From Larix kaempferi (Eukaryota > Streptophyta > Pinopsida > Pinales > Pinaceae), in contig BSBM01000125.1 in NCBI GenBank assembly GCA_027924585.1, positions 5,027,001 through 5,091,000 on the forward strand: a stretch of DNA of 64,000 bases, read 5' to 3'. Shown here piece by piece: positions 10,620 through 21,924 of this stretch. The position numbers and the translations under genes are program-made. The notes under the pieces are model-generated. The model worked only from the letters and a program-made list of their open reading frames with translations. It was not told the origin of the DNA and made no database searches. Every line of letters starts with the position of its first letter. Within the stretch, counting starts at the first letter, position 1.

Positions 10620-11477
10620 CGCTGGATTGGAACCGAGGTAAGTCCAATCCCTGCCTATGATGGTTCGACTAACGTTTATTCATTTATTCAAGAATATATT
10701 GTATCAGTTGCAACTTAACATCACATACCAACATTAGATATAGCACTACGTGAGACACCTGCCAGATGGTGGGCTGCGCATAAGCAGACTTTGACCACAT
10801 GGGATCAGTGCAGACAAATTATGCAAATCAGATTCGCAGAGAATGTTGTGCTGACATTTGAAAAGTATAATGGATAGATGGATCTGAGGGATCACATGGA
10901 GATTTGTTCACAAGCATGGATAAAGAGACCACATAAAAAATGGGTTAATCTGTTTGTGCACACATTGGATGAGCAGATTCCAAAGAATTGTTATCTAGAC
11001 ACGGAGCTATGCAGAGGAACTACATATTGGTCTATCTTAACTGCGAACTTCTAGAGACCTTTTAGCTTTGATGATGAAAGTACCAGCATAAACAAATCTC
11101 TGTAGATTATCAAAGAAAGGATATTCAGATCCAAATGCCCAAGTATAAACGAGGCATTAGAAAAAATCAAAGAGAGGGTATTTGAAGGTGTAAAAGTACC
11201 TGTGAACCTACAACCAGAATGGGGAAGGAAGATAGAACATGCCTTCGAATGTTATAACCTCGCTGAAAATGAAGAAGAACAAGAAGAGAGCAATAAGGAG
11301 GATTTGCGCAACATCAAAAAACCTGAGTCCGAAGGATCGCGCGACGTTGAAGGACCTCCACTTGAAATTCCAGATATGAGCATCCCTGTAAAGACAAGAA
11401 AAGTGAACATTGGTACAAGAGAAGAGCCGAAGTTTGCATCCATTGGAGATTATTGGGATGATGCAACGATCATGTAG
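10620..11477 (+). pseudogene. Element B second capsid-like domain between protease and RT
   Basis: Reads WIGTEVSPIPAYDG, then RETPARWWAA, then TTWDQC and MQIRFAE, followed by an acidic linker (NEEEQEESN) and EPKFASIGDYWDD, after which RT begins. The pattern of a Y/F-DG start, a P-x-RWW tryptophan pair, a TW-x-x-C step and an RF motif is that of the retrotransposon Gag capsid family (retrotrans_gag). There are four in-frame stops. The same block is present, and nearly open, at 21925-22977 in element C, so it belongs to the family and is not a stray insertion. Its job is unknown. Confidence 0.7.
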
Positions 11478-12896
11478 ATCGCATATCTCCTACATGAATA
11501 TCAAGATTTATTTCCAACGAAGTTTGCCAAAATGAAAGGCATTTTGGGCGACTTGGGAGTTATGAAAATACCTTTCAAGCCAGGCGCAAAACCTATTAAT
11601 CAAAGGCATTATAGACTGAATCCTAGATATAAAGAAAGAGTCAAGGAAGAAATTGATAAGATGCTTGATGCAGGGATCATCGAGCCCATTGAAGAGTCAG
11701 AGTGGATAAGCCCGATGGTTATCCAAGATAAAAAGACTAAAGGTTAAATCAGGATCTACGTAGATCTAAGGAAGTTGAATGATGCTTCGCTGCATGACCC
11801 ATTTCCTACTCCTTTTACAGATGAATTATTAGACAATGTGGGAGGAAATGAGGCCTACTCATTCACTGATGGATTCTCTAGATATCATTAGATCAAGATT
11901 GATCTAGGAGACAGCCATAAGAAAACATTTGCTACTGAATGGGGATCATATCAGTATACTGTTATGCCCTTTGGCTTGAAGAATGCACTTGCCATATTTT
12001 CCAGAGTTGTTGTGGTTGCATTTAAGGACTTTATCCATAAGTTCTTAGAGGTTTATTTTGATGATTGGACTGTCTTTGGTTTGTTGAAGAACCATTTTGA
12101 AAACCTGAGAATTATGTTAGCTAAGTGCATACAACATCAAATTTCATTGAATTTAAAGAAATGTATTTTCTGTGTGCCTTATGGAATTCTACTAGGATAC
12201 ATTGTTTGCAGACAAGGTTTGATGGTTGATCCCGTGAATATCGCAGTGATTGTGAATTTACCTGTACCAAATCCAGTGAAGCAGCTTCACACCACATTGG
12301 GACATACAGGTTATTATAGAAAATTCATCACAGGTTATGCACAGATAATCGCACTAATGGAGAAACTGCTAAAGAAAGAAGCGCAGTTCATATGGAACGC
12401 AGAATGTGAACAGGGACTGGAAATGCTAAAAGAGAAGATGGTAACTGCGCCGATCCTAGTTTTTCCAGATTGGGATAAGCCATTCCATGTGCATGTTAAT
12501 GCTTCATCTATAGCGTTGGGCATTGTGCTCGCTCAACCAGGTGAAGGAGTTATTGATCACCCCATTGCATTTTTGAGTAGAAAGCTATCTTCACCTAAAA
12601 AGAACTACACGACCACTGAAAGAGAGGGCTTAGCTATGGTATATGCACTGCATAAATTCAAGCACTATTTGCTGGGTGCACACTTCTCCATGTACACTGA
12701 CCATTATGCTTTGAAATATCTAGTCAATAATCCAGTGTTAGGGGGGAGAATCTGCAGATGGTTGTTACTCTTCCAGGAGTATGATTTTGAAATTGTTGTT
12801 AAGCCAGGAAGATTGAACCTAGGACTTGACCATCTCTCAAGTATTGAGTCAGGCGAAGAGCCCACCAATCTTGAAGACAGTCTTCCTGACGCGTAG
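11478..12896 (+). pseudogene. pol: Element B reverse transcriptase and RNase H
   Basis: RT starts with LLHEYQDLFPTKF and MKGILGDLGVMKIP, then DKMLDAGIIEP and SPMVIQDKKTKG, then MPFGLKNALAIF and the active site YFDD (12054-12065). Stops occur at about 11475, 11745 and 11890. RNase H follows with HVHVNASSIALG, SRKLSSPKKNYTTTERE and YTDHYALKYL, and ends in the LSSIESGEEP tail with a stop at 12894. The RNase H start HVNASS has Asn where the first catalytic Asp is expected. Together these copy element RNA into DNA. The lineage resembles the OTA branch (Ogre/Tat/Athila) of gypsy, not chromoviruses. Confidence 0.9.
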
Positions 12897-14197
12897 TTGT
12901 TTTCTATAAAAATTACAGATGACTATTACAAAGACATTGTAGACTTTTTGACTACGGGATTGGCACCCACAGAGTTCACTACGCAGCAAAAGAAGCAGCT
13001 GGTAGTCAGAGCAGCATACTTCACTATAATCACAGGTCAATTATATAAGTTGGGACTAGATGAAGTACTGCGCAGATGTGTGTTGAAGCATGAGAATCCA
13101 TTCATATCGGCTGATGCACATTCAGGTGTGTCGGGAGGTCACTATGCATGAAGAGCCACTGCGCATAAGATATTGAGAGTAGGGCTATGGTGGCCTGCAA
13201 TTGATAAAGACTCAATGGAACATTTCCAGAGCTACGATGTCTGGCAGAGGAAAGGAAGGCCGTTGTAAAGAGACGAAATGCCATTGAATCTGTAGTTGAC
13301 ACTGCAAGCATTTGAGAAATGGGCTATTGATTTCATGGGACCTATTAACCCACCGGGAAAAAGGACTAGTGCGAGATATATTATCACTGTGACTAATTAT
13401 CTCACCAGATGGGAAGAAGGTAACACAATGAAGGACTGTAGCACGGTTACTGCCGCGTAGTTCATCTTTGAGAACATCCTTACCAGATTTGGATGCCAAA
13501 AGATTTTGATGAGTGATCAGGGGATCCATTTTTTGAACTGAACTATTGAAGCCCTTACTGAAGAGTTCCACATTTATCATCAGAGGAGTTCACCGTATCA
13601 TCCTCAAGCAAATATAACCATTGAAGCTTTCAACAAGGTACTGGAGAATTGCTGACAAAGGTATGCAATGTAAACAAAGATGATTGGGATCTGCGCATTC
13701 CAGCTGTGTTATGGGCGTACCAGACTACTTGTAAGAAGTTGATAGGCCATACACCTTTCAAATTGGCCTATGGGAAGGAAGATGTCATGCCCATGGAGTA
13801 TATTGTATCGAGCTTGAAAATAGTTGTGTTTACAGGCATGGAGGATGAACAAACAATAGAGAAAAGGATTCTACACTTGGCTAGATTGGAGGAAGATTGC
13901 TTCATTGTAGGCTTTCACCAGCAAGTGCCAAAGGACAGAGAAAAAGCATGGCATGATTGCCATATCAAGAAAAATTCCTTTCAGGTAGGTGATCTAGTCC
14001 TCCTGTATGATAGCAAGTTTATGAAATTTCATGGAAACTTTAAGATGCATTGGCTTGGCCCATATACTATTATGCATGTTACTAACGGTGGCGCATTTCA
14101 GTTAGCCACATTAGCCGGAGATACCTTACCAGGTTTGGTGAATGGAAGTAGACTAAAACCTTATCGGGATAGTCCTAGTTCACAGAACCCTCAGTGA
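12897..14197 (+). pseudogene. int: Element B integrase
   Basis: Zinc-binding N terminus (AHSGVSGGHYA, then SYDVWQRKG, where one Cys is replaced), then the catalytic core with AIDFMGP (first Asp), MSDQGIHF (second Asp) and [10 protein letters not shown] (Glu), then a C terminus with FQVGDLVLLYDSKFMKFHG, MHWLGPYTIM and NGSRLKPYRD. Stops and shifts lie between 13150 and 13650; the C-terminal 183 codons (13649-14197) are open. Integrase inserts the cDNA into the genome. No chromodomain follows. Confidence 0.9.
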
Positions 14198-14301
14198 TCA
14201 GAAAAGAAGAAACTTTCTAAGTGTCAAGTACAGTTGAAATTGGGCACTAGAAGTGGGTGGAGTTTGCACACAATTTTGGGTCGATACACGAAGTTTGACA
14301 G

Positions 14302-14306
14302 AAAGG
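14302..14306 (+). repeat. Target-site duplication of element C, left copy
   Basis: AAAGG here equals AAAGG at 27851-27855 on the other side of element C. Five base pairs is the usual gypsy/copia target duplication. Confidence 0.9.
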
Positions 14307-15998
14307 TGTTGGCTTAAACTGACCCATAGGTTTCCAATTAGACCCAGGTTCTTTGCGGTTCTCCATTTGACCAACAAAACCCCTTCGCACCGGCCCTTTC
14401 GGCAACAACCTGCAAGCGGGTTGAGGTCTCACCCAAGGTGTATCTTATGGGGTACTGCGGAATCAGGTTTCCACAGTAAATGATGAGTTGTTTATCTGAA
14501 CAAGCTGCGCAGCACAGGACAGAAGGATGGCACTACAGGGAAAAGTGATGTGATATGTAGCAAGATCTATGTTGTGAGCAGTACCGCGCGATGGAGGCAA
14601 CACTGCGGGCCGCACCAAGGGTTCTTACTGCTGTGAACCTTCTTCTAGAACTGCAAGTCACCCACACTTATCCTCTACTTAGAAGATCTTGGAAACGTTA
14701 AGGCACTGAAATGAATATCACTCATCCATTCATTCATGCACTTACTGGTTATCTTTCTAGTGTTCATTCTAGAACTTGGATTATTACAATGTGAACCGAA
14801 ATGATAAAAATGATTAACTGTGTTGCATTCCTTCATTATGCTTAAGAAAGTATTTAAACTTAAATGACTGATTCATGACCTTAACATAGAATTGAAATGT
14901 TTTCCATTCATCTGCTTCCGTGGAACCTAACATATCATTCCCAAACTTCTCCTATTGGTAAATTCATATCAAAGTTATCATATTACAGCATGCAAGGAAA
15001 CATTCAAGCATTCATTCTACATAAAATATAGACAGTCATTCATTCATAAGAATTATCACATAACACAGGATTTAACGTGGTTCACTTCCCCGGATGGAAA
15101 TCTACGTCCATAAGAACGGTTGGTAATATACTTCTTTCAAAAGGGATGGGGCAACCATTCTTAGTCTGCGCACTCAGCTGCAGACTCTTCTTTCTCTCGA
15201 CAAGGTCTCTGCGCACACAGCTGTAGAGCCTTTACAATATTCTCATCTCAGAGAGATTTTACAATACAAAAGGTTATCTTCTTAAATTCTCAGGAACAAC
15301 AAAAGAACAACAACCCAAAAAGAGAACCCCAATCCCATACAAAATGTCTTCTTAAATAGATCATGACCGAAGGTCATGTCTGTACAATGTCGAAGAACTA
15401 AAACCCAAAACCCTAAGGGTGTCCAAAACTGTGCCGGTTTTCCAAACTGGCTTGCTGGCTCCTGGTAGCGTCTGCTTGATCATGGCGGATCTCCATGTCG
15501 TCATTCTGTCACTATCGACCTTCCTGTCACACACATGCCTGCAGGATGCTTCTGCCAAACCGTTTCTCTCTAATGGTTTTACCTTCTAAGCATGCCAAAT
15601 GTCGCTTTCCTTAACAACCCATGTGTGGCCAACTTCCTGTTTTTCCTACGTCCGCCACTCAGCAATCCTGGAATATCTTTTGCGAAAATGGCTGCTACTG
15701 ATCGAGCCGGTAGCTACACTTGATACTTGTCTAGCACACCGCTTTGTTGGCTCCATGTGGCCTCCTAAATCCGCATCACTACTTCGGCGTAGTATTGGTC
15801 TTCGCATCACAGCCAAAACTTTGATACTGCGCGCAACTCCGCAGTCTGGTTAAAAGTTGGATGCTGCGCGCAACTTCGTAGCATTCTCAATACTTAGCAA
15901 AAATTGTGTTTCTGAGCTGCGGAGCTGTGCTCAGCTCAGCTTTCCCTGCTTGTCTCAAAAAGGTGCTTCCAAAACTTCATCTCAACCTGGGCCCAACA
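14307..15998 (-). repeat. Element C 3' LTR
   Basis: A 1,692-bp LTR, TG at 14307 and CA at 15998, alignable along its length to 26189-27850. The polypurine tract lies immediately right of it, which makes it the 3' LTR of a minus-strand element. Confidence 0.95.
15351..15360 (-). promoter_or_regulatory. TATA-like box in element C 3' LTR
   Basis: The minus strand reads TCTATTTAAG, followed by ACATTTTGTATGG, matching the same place in the 5' LTR at 27232-27241 and the CTATAAAAGG of element B's LTR. Confidence 0.5.
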
Positions 15999-16016
15999 TG
16001 CCCCTAACACTTACAT
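15999..16016 (-). other. Element C polypurine tract
   Basis: The minus strand reads GTAAGTGTTAGGGGCA just before the LTR. The same string ending in GTGTTAGGGGCC precedes the 3' LTRs of B and D. It overlaps the stop codon of the extra ORF. Confidence 0.85.
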
Positions 16017-18745
16017 GTGGCTCGTCCCCGAGCCACTAATTGTTTCATCTATCTCACTCTGCACCGTGACTGGTGGAACGAACTTCGCCGCAAACTCGTC
16101 ATATGTACCGCACAATTGCACCGCTACTTCTCTGGTATCCTCCTCAACCTGTTTAGTTGTCTCAAGCAGTGTTGGAGTTATTTCTTGTCCAATTTGGTCT
16201 TGTACCTGCTCTTGGTTATCGCACAATTCTACTAACTTATCTTCAATTTGCTGCGATACCACCATGGCATTCTCCAGGAGCTGCTGCAACTGATTATCCA
16301 TCTTAGTCTCTTTTTGTCATAATTCCTGTACTTCTTTCTTTAAGCTGTATATCTCCTTGTATCTTGGTAGCCTTTCTCTGGGTGATAGAGATTTAACCTC
16401 TGCATTCAACTTGTCCAGCGCGGTCTATTTTTCTTGTACTGTGGTCTTAACCTGCAGCAACCCTTGATCCTCTTCAAGGGTCGCGATTGATTATGAAACC
16501 TTATCCAGGAGATATTGGCACTTATCCATCTCACTTGTAATGCTTTTCGAGGCGACGCTCACTACTTGCTCTCTGACTTGCTGTTCAGTTAATGGCACCT
16601 GCTTATTCATCTTATCCTTCAATGTGGCAATATCGGCCTCACAATATATCTCTTTATCCTGCATCTCCATATGAAAGGATTTCAGCTTATCTCCGATCCT
16701 CAGAACTGTGTCTGCAGGATCATCCTGGATTTCTATGCCTTTGATATCCTTCCCCACATTGGATATGGTAGTCTCCAAATTTTGTCGGTAGTCCAGTTCG
16801 TTGCATAGCTATACTTCTACCTGCAGCTGAATTTGCTTGTTCGCTGTGGTGAGCTATGCTTGTAACTTCATTGATTCAACAGCCAACGCAACAGCCAATG
16901 GGTCTAGATGGACAATTCTAGTCTTCGACAACAGTGTTTTTGCTAGCTGTTGGCTTCCTTGTTGTGAGGTCCCTACCAAACGTTTTTTAGCCCCTGATTC
17001 CTACGGAAAAATAAGGCTTTTCTGGACATCATCCATTTTCTTCATTAGGCCTTGCATTGCCAGCCGCATCTTGTGCAGGTCATCCTAGATGGCCATGTCC
17101 TTCTTTTCTTTAACTGCCATAAGCTCCTTCATCTGCTCTGAGACTATTTCAGCTATCATCTCGTACTGATCATCATTGAGGATTGCCTCCAATTGAATCT
17201 TTGTGGCCTTCACCTTCTTCCTCGATTTTGGCCTCTCCGAAGTCTCAGCTTCTTTTCTCTTCCTTGTTTCTTCAATGATTGGGCATGAGAGCAGGATCGG
17301 ATCATCTTCTGTTGAATCTGTCTCCACGTCCATAACCTCTATGTGGATCTTTGCTGGCCAATATTTCATGAGGTCCTCAATATCCTGCTCGTACATGATG
17401 TACTTTCCTGGGAACCACTCCGGTTTCCTCGTTTGTGCTTTCGGCGATATGAATATAGATTTCATATCCGCCTCAAAGTCAATGATGCAGATATACTTCC
17501 CCGTGAACTGCTTTGTAATGCAGGGTGTCTTTGTAATTGTGTCGCGCAGTTGAATATAGTACTGGTAAAAGACTTCTACATTTGTGCTTTCCCAGAGGTT
17601 GACGAACTTAAACCCTCTAGGATCCTTGGTGTCCATAATGACGCCCGCATAATCTCGCGGATCCTTCCATCCACACAAAGCAATCAGGACAATGAGCCAG
17701 GTGAAATGGAACTAGCTTCCATTCACCTGTGTGTCGTTGAGTTCTTCAAGGAACTCATTCAATAGAAACCGACACCAATTAAAGTTACTTCCTTCGGCCA
17801 CTGTGGCACCAAGGAGTATTGCACCCACAGGCACCTCCGAATGCCTAACTGTTTTGAGCATATTTCCTGCGAGCAACTGCGTTACAAATCTTGTTGCTCT
17901 ATCCTCTATATCTTCTGTCGGGAATCCTCTTTTTTCCTTCACCACCGAGTGGGTTTTCTTCATCTTCTCAACAACCTCTTTTTCTTTGCTCTTCCCCTGG
18001 AAGAATTGCTTTGGATCCTTACCGCACTTGCTTAGCCCAGTGATGCAGTGGATCAAATCAATGTTAATATCAATGTTCCTGTCTAGCCACAGATAACCTT
18101 GGTGGATTCGTGCCATGAGTGTGCGAACCACGATATTCAATTCTGGGGAATGGTCAAAATGTGGCAATCTCAACAAGTTCAGTAGCCTGGACTGAACGAC
18201 ATGTGCTAACCAACTGTCAGCTACCAAGTTCATAGTTCCCTTGGCGTCCTTTTTCCAGTACATATACTAGTCTGGTTGAAAATCTAGGTATTTGGGAACA
18301 TCTGGCTCGTCTTTCTTCATTCCCAAGAGGTCATAATCCTCCCATTTACAATTTGCTATCTTTCCCAGCATATTCTTAGCAACGTTTACATGCTTTTAGA
18401 TAGGCAATAACGGGATGTCGTATCTCACATTCTTGGACAATTTAAACACAGGGGCATTCAGTGCCCGTGGGGAGATATATTCAAGTGTCATCTTCAAAGG
18501 TTCTGTCTAAAAGACTGGCGATTTCTGTGCTGAGGATCCCATCTTTATGATGTTAGATCGAGGTGTAGTTATGAATTTTCCTTTATCTTTTGCTTTTTCC
18601 TGCATTGCTGGATTAATTCTTGGTGATATGCGGGATCCTTCACTTTGTTCTATGGCGACCTTCTTAACTGGAGTTTTCATTAACTACTGAATCCCTTCGT
18701 GCTGAAAGATCCTCAGTGCTTCTTCAATGGTGAGTTATTCTTCTC
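16011..18745 (-). pseudogene. Element C extra ORF: conserved globular part plus coiled coil (unknown function)
   Basis: A sense-strand ORF after integrase, where Athila-type elements carry an env-like gene. It begins near MKTPVKKVA (about 18690) and ends GSGTSHM at 16011. The globular half (17085-18263) has LLNLLRLPHFDHSPELN, YLWLDRN, GLSKCGKDPKQFF, FLLNEFLEEL and W..VLIAL..GWKDPRD, then a Lys/Arg-rich nuclear-localisation-like run (SRKKVKATK). The C-terminal half (16011-16778 and around) is heptad-rich coiled coil. I see no signal peptide or membrane segment, so it is not an obvious envelope protein. The three family copies in this window share it. I do not recognise the domain; plant mobile domain-like proteins are a possibility. 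Several stops and shifts. Confidence 0.75.
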
Positions 18746-19183
18746 TAAAGGAAGGTTTGGACATTCATAAATGAGGTAGTGGCTAAGGTAGACAGAATAT
18801 AGATGGCTACTAGCTCAGAGAGGTTAATCGCAAGAAAATTCTAAGTGCTTGGTAACGCTCGTGAGTCTCCCAATGGTGTTATTTATAGGCGTAGCAGACC
18901 CTCTCCCGCGCCCTTCAACGGCTAGATAAGCATTTAATGTGGTGTCCATTAGCAAATTTGAGCGGATCCTTTGGCCTTTTCTATCGTCAGCATGCTCAGA
19001 ACAACTATCTTCTCTTTAAATGCTGAAGCGGTTGTTGTAATGGTCATCTAACGACTATTTTCTGAAAAGCCCTGCAATAGCTATTTTTCTGTGAGTGCTG
19101 CGTCGACCTGCGCGGCAAGCCATCTGCAACCCTGCGCGGCTACTTCACAGTGTCAAAAATTTCCAACTACGCAGCTTCCTTTA

Positions 19184-19214
<31 letters not shown>

Positions 19215-19374
19215 TTTTTCCCTTCCGCGCAGCTTCAATAGTGCTACGTGGTGCATAGATCATTCTTCTTATCATACCTTCTTTCTTTTATCATACATGT
19301 ACAGACTCCTTTACATTTCTAGTGTCCACTTTCAACTGTACTTGACACTTAGAACGTCCTTCCTTGGTTTGTTA
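18746..19374. other. Element C spacer between integrase and extra ORF
   Basis: Non-coding. It holds a (TA)n run followed by poly-T (19182-19220) and several CTGCGC-type words. The part near 19320-19370 matches element B 14205-14245 (AAGTGTCAAGTACAGTTGAAA on both), which is what joins the two halves of B. Confidence 0.7.
19182..19220. repeat. (TA)n and poly-T microsatellite
   Basis: About 13 TA units followed by a run of T within the element C spacer. Confidence 0.95.
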
Positions 19375-20613
19375 TTCAGGGTTCTGCGAAGCAGTGCTAT
19401 CATGGTATAGCTTTAGCCTGCTTCCATTTATCAAAGTTGGCAAGGTATCACCAGCTAAATTGGCTAACTGGACTGCACCAATGTTAGTAACATGTATCAC
19501 AGTATATGGGCCAAGCCAATGCATCTTAAATTTACCAGGGATTTTCATGAATTTGCTATCATACAGGAGGTCAAGATCACCTACCTGAAAACACTTGTTC
19601 TTTATATGGAGATCATGCCATGCTTTCTCGCGGTCCTTTTGAGCTTGCTAGTGGAAGCCTGCAAAGAAGCAATCTTCCTCCAAGCCGAGTAAATGTAGTA
19701 ATATTTCTTCTAGAGCTTCACAATCTGCCATCCCTGTAAATGCAATGATTCTCAAACTAGGGACAATATATTCCATAGGCATTATAGCCTCCTGCCCATA
19801 AACCAACCGAAAGGGTGTCTGTCCTGTCAATTTCTTGCATGTGGTCCTATATGCCCATAGAACAGATGAGACGCACAGGTCCCAATCGTCCCTATTTACA
19901 TTGCACACCTTAGTGAGTGCGTTCTCCAATATTTTATTGAAAGCCTCTACAGTACCATTCACCTGTCGATGATATGGAGTGCTACGATGATGATGAATGT
20001 GGAATTCCTCTGTAAGTGCCTCAATCGTCTTATTCAAAAAGTGAGTACCTTGGTCATTCATCAAAATCTCCAAACAGCCAAATCTGGTGAGTATTTCTTC
20101 AAAAATAAATTATGCAGCAATACTGGCGCTGCAGTCCTTAACTGGTTTTGCTTCTGCCCATCTGGTGAGGTAATCCGTAGCAGTAATAATATACCTTGCA
20201 CCCGTTCTTTTTCCTGGTGGCTTTATAGGACCCACAAAGTCTATTGCCCATTTTTCAAATGGCTGCAGTGTCAACTGTGGATTCAATGGCATCTCATCTC
20301 GGCATAATGGTTTTCCTATCCTCTGACAGACATCACAGTTCCTGCAATGTTCTTTGTCATCTTTATGGATTGTAGGCCAGCCCTGCACGCAATATCTTCT
20401 GCCCAGTAGACCTTCCTGCATAGTGACCTCCCACGATTCTTGAGTGTGCATCGGCTAGAATAAATGGCTTCTCATGATCGAGTATGCACCTGCATAGGAC
20501 TTCATCCGGCCCAAGTTTGTATAACTGACCTGCAATTATAGTGAAGTCCACGGTGAGCACCACTAACTGTTTTTTCTGCTGGAGCGAGAATTCCTAGGGT
20601 GCCAGCCCTGTGG
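19375..20613 (-). pseudogene. int: Element C integrase
   Basis: N-terminal zinc domain ([14 protein letters not shown], then [13 protein letters not shown]), catalytic core with [35 protein letters not shown] and [10 protein letters not shown], supplying D, D and E, then [20 protein letters not shown]. The C-terminal part with FQVGDL, MHWLGPYTV and NGSRLK continues to about 19375. The frame moves by one base near 20645 and back near 20385, and single stops follow 19648. Apart from these the core is well kept. It runs on from RNase H. Confidence 0.9.
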
Positions 20614-21924
20614 TTAGGAAGTCAATGATATCCTTGTAATAATCATCACAACTTGTATACTAAATAAATGCGCATCAGGCAGACTGTCTTCAATATTCAT
20701 CGACTCCTCGCCTGACCCGATCCTTGACAGATGATTAGGTCCCAAGTTCTGTCTACCTGGCTTGACAATAATTTCAAAGTCATATTCCTGGAACAACAAT
20801 AACCATCGGCATATGCGTCCCCCTAACACTGGCTTGTTGACCAAATATTTCAACACAGAATGGTCAGTAAACATAAGGAAGTGTGATCCCAGCAAGTAGT
20901 GTCTAAATTTATGTAGGGCATATACCATCGCAAGGCCTTCCCTCTCAGTAGTAGTATAGTTCTTCTCTGCTGTTGAAAGCTTTCTGCTAGAAAATGCAAT
21001 AGGGTGGTCAATACCTACCTCTATTGGCTGAGCTAACACGATCCCCAGGGAAATACATGATGCATCAACATGGACATCGAATGGCTTCGTCCAGTCTGGA
21101 AAGACTAGAATAGGCGCAGTGACCATATTTTCTTTTAATGTGTCAAAACCTTGTTCACATTCTGTGTTCCAAATGAACAGTGTGTCCTTTAGCAGCTTTT
21201 CCATTGCTGCGGTGATCTATGCAAAACCCTTTATAAATTTCCTGTAATATCCAGTATGGCCTAATGTAGATCGCAACATCTTGACTGAATTTGGTGTTGG
21301 CAAGTTTGCAATAACTGCAATCTTCACCCGGTCTACCATCAATCCTTGCTTACAGACAATGTGGCCAAGTAAAATTCCATAAGGCACACAGAAAATACAC
21401 TTTTTCAAATTCAAGGATATTTGATGTTGTCGACACTTCTCGAGCATCATGCGGAGATTCATGCAATGATTTTTCAATAGACCAAATACAGTCCAATCAT
21501 CAAAATACGCTTCTAAAAACTTGTGCATAAAATCTTTAAATGTTGTGACGACGACTCTAGAGAATATAGTAGGTGCGTTCTTCATCCCAAAAGGCATGAC
21601 GGTGTACTGGAATGACCCCCATTATGTAGCAAATGTCGTCTTATGCTTATCCACAGGATCAATCCTGATCTGATGATAACCAGAGAAACCATTAGTGAAA
21701 GAATATGCCTCATTTCCTCCAACGTTATCAAGCACTTCATCTATGAATGGAGTGGGAAATGGGTTGTGCATGGAAGCATCGTTCAACTTTCTGAGATCCA
21801 CACAAATCATGATCTCGCCTTTTGCTTTCTTGTCTTGAACAAACATGGGGCTAATCCATTTGGATTCTTCGACTGGTTCAACGATTCTTGCTTCTAACAT
21901 CTTATCTAGCTCTATGCGGACTTT
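20614..21924 (-). pseudogene. pol: Element C reverse transcriptase and RNase H
   Basis: RT motifs are MLEARIVEPVEESKWISP, CVDLRKLNDAS, FTNGFSGYHQIRIDP, MPFGMKNAPTIFSRVV and YFDD (21496-21507). Two stops interrupt it near 21621 and 21216. RNase H runs from FDVHVDASCISLG through SRKLSTAEKNYTTTERE to FTDHSVLKYLVNKP and ends in IGSGEES. All of this is in the same frame as the upstream protease and capsid-like block. RNase H keeps its Asp at the first catalytic position (HVDAS), unlike element B. Confidence 0.92.

Noticed and set aside
16011-18263. Host gene captured between elements B and C
   Set aside because: The same ORF lies in the same place in B and D with the polypurine tract overlapping its stop, so it belongs to the retrotransposon.
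16011-18745. Envelope gene of a plant retrovirus
   Set aside because: No signal peptide, transmembrane helix or cleavage site is visible; the second half is a plain coiled coil.
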